Shown piece by piece: positions 62,916 to 64,000 of a stretch of 64,000 nucleotides of DNA (the stretch's first letter is position 1; every line of letters begins with the position of its first letter). Below the pieces are notes generated by a model. The model was not told where the DNA came from. It did no database searches and saw only the letters and a program-made list of their open reading frames with translations. Origin of the DNA: Mycolicibacterium rhodesiae (GTDB lineage: Bacteria > Actinomycetota > Actinomycetes > Mycobacteriales > Mycobacteriaceae); the NCBI RefSeq assembly GCF_002086695.1, contig NZ_MVIH01000004.1, positions 186,001 to 250,000 of the forward strand, given 5' to 3'. The translations under genes and the position numbers were made by a program.

Positions 62916-64000
<1,085 letters not shown>

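Overview
The window is high-GC actinobacterial DNA, almost certainly from a fast-growing Mycobacterium (Mycolicibacterium). The evidence is mycothiol synthase (mshD), a mycobacterial desA1-type desaturase, a DUF222/HNH '13E12'-type gene behind a LexA box, a mycofactocin-coupled SDR, very many FadD/FadE/crotonase paralogues, and frequent GTG/TTG starts with 4-nt ATGA/GTGA overlaps.

Positions 1-47.9 kb form a dense lipid/terpenoid/steroid-type catabolic island. From the left: a TetR fragment; a leftward kinase/SnoaL/LLM-oxidoreductase operon; a TetR gene; an alpha/beta hydrolase behind a broken flavin monooxygenase; a rightward operon of Rieske oxygenase, isochorismatase-fold protein and P450; an aldehyde dehydrogenase; two CaiB-type CoA-transferases; a molybdopterin oxidoreductase; and an Ltp-like thiolase. 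A LexA-boxed DUF222/HNH gene interrupts at 16.4 kb. Next comes a nine-gene leftward operon (28.2 to 17.8 kb: crotonase, amidohydrolase, acyl-CoA ligase, amidohydrolase, three acyl-CoA dehydrogenases with a third amidohydrolase between them, P450). It is followed by an SDR, a TetR, a thiolase, four crotonases, a FadD, two FCD-type GntR regulators, more acyl-CoA dehydrogenases, SDRs and a thiolase, and finally a leftward operon of SDR pseudogene, kinase, flavin monooxygenase and hydrolase. The enzyme set suggests hydroxylation, oxidation to a carboxylate, CoA activation and beta-oxidation-like shortening of a branched or alicyclic substrate. The substrate cannot be read from the sequence, and no canonical steroid-ring genes (kstD, hsaC) are present.

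Three regulatory layers can be seen in the island. A shared inverted repeat ACTGTAA-N3-TTACAGT occurs at three divergent promoters, with weaker copies at three more. A 22-bp palindrome lies between a GntR gene and a crotonase operon. An ATCATAT-N5-ATATGAT repeat lies between two divergent beta-oxidation operons, one of which ends in a GntR gene. The island is eroding: it holds a flavin monooxygenase with an internal frame-shifting deletion, an 11-codon SDR stub, an acyl-CoA ligase reduced to its two ends, and an SDR with a frameshift plus an amber stop.

A tRNA cluster (Phe, Asp, Glu leftward; Lys rightward) at 47.9-48.4 kb separates the island from core genome. The core part holds a GAF protein, a polyprenyl-phosphate sugar transferase, a small 52-codon ORF, an MpaB-type oxygenase, a TetR, a secreted protein, desA1, a tRNA-dihydrouridine synthase, an LCP-family cell-wall ligase, phoU, then leftward pstB, pstA, pstC, pstS, mshD and the end of a probable response-regulator gene. 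From memory, the order from the MpaB-type oxygenase to the regulator matches M. tuberculosis Rv0826-Rv0818, except that here the whole pstSCAB operon sits beside mshD. Pho-box-like 11-nt GTTCA repeats lie before pstS and phoU, and a strong bidirectional terminator separates phoU from pstB.
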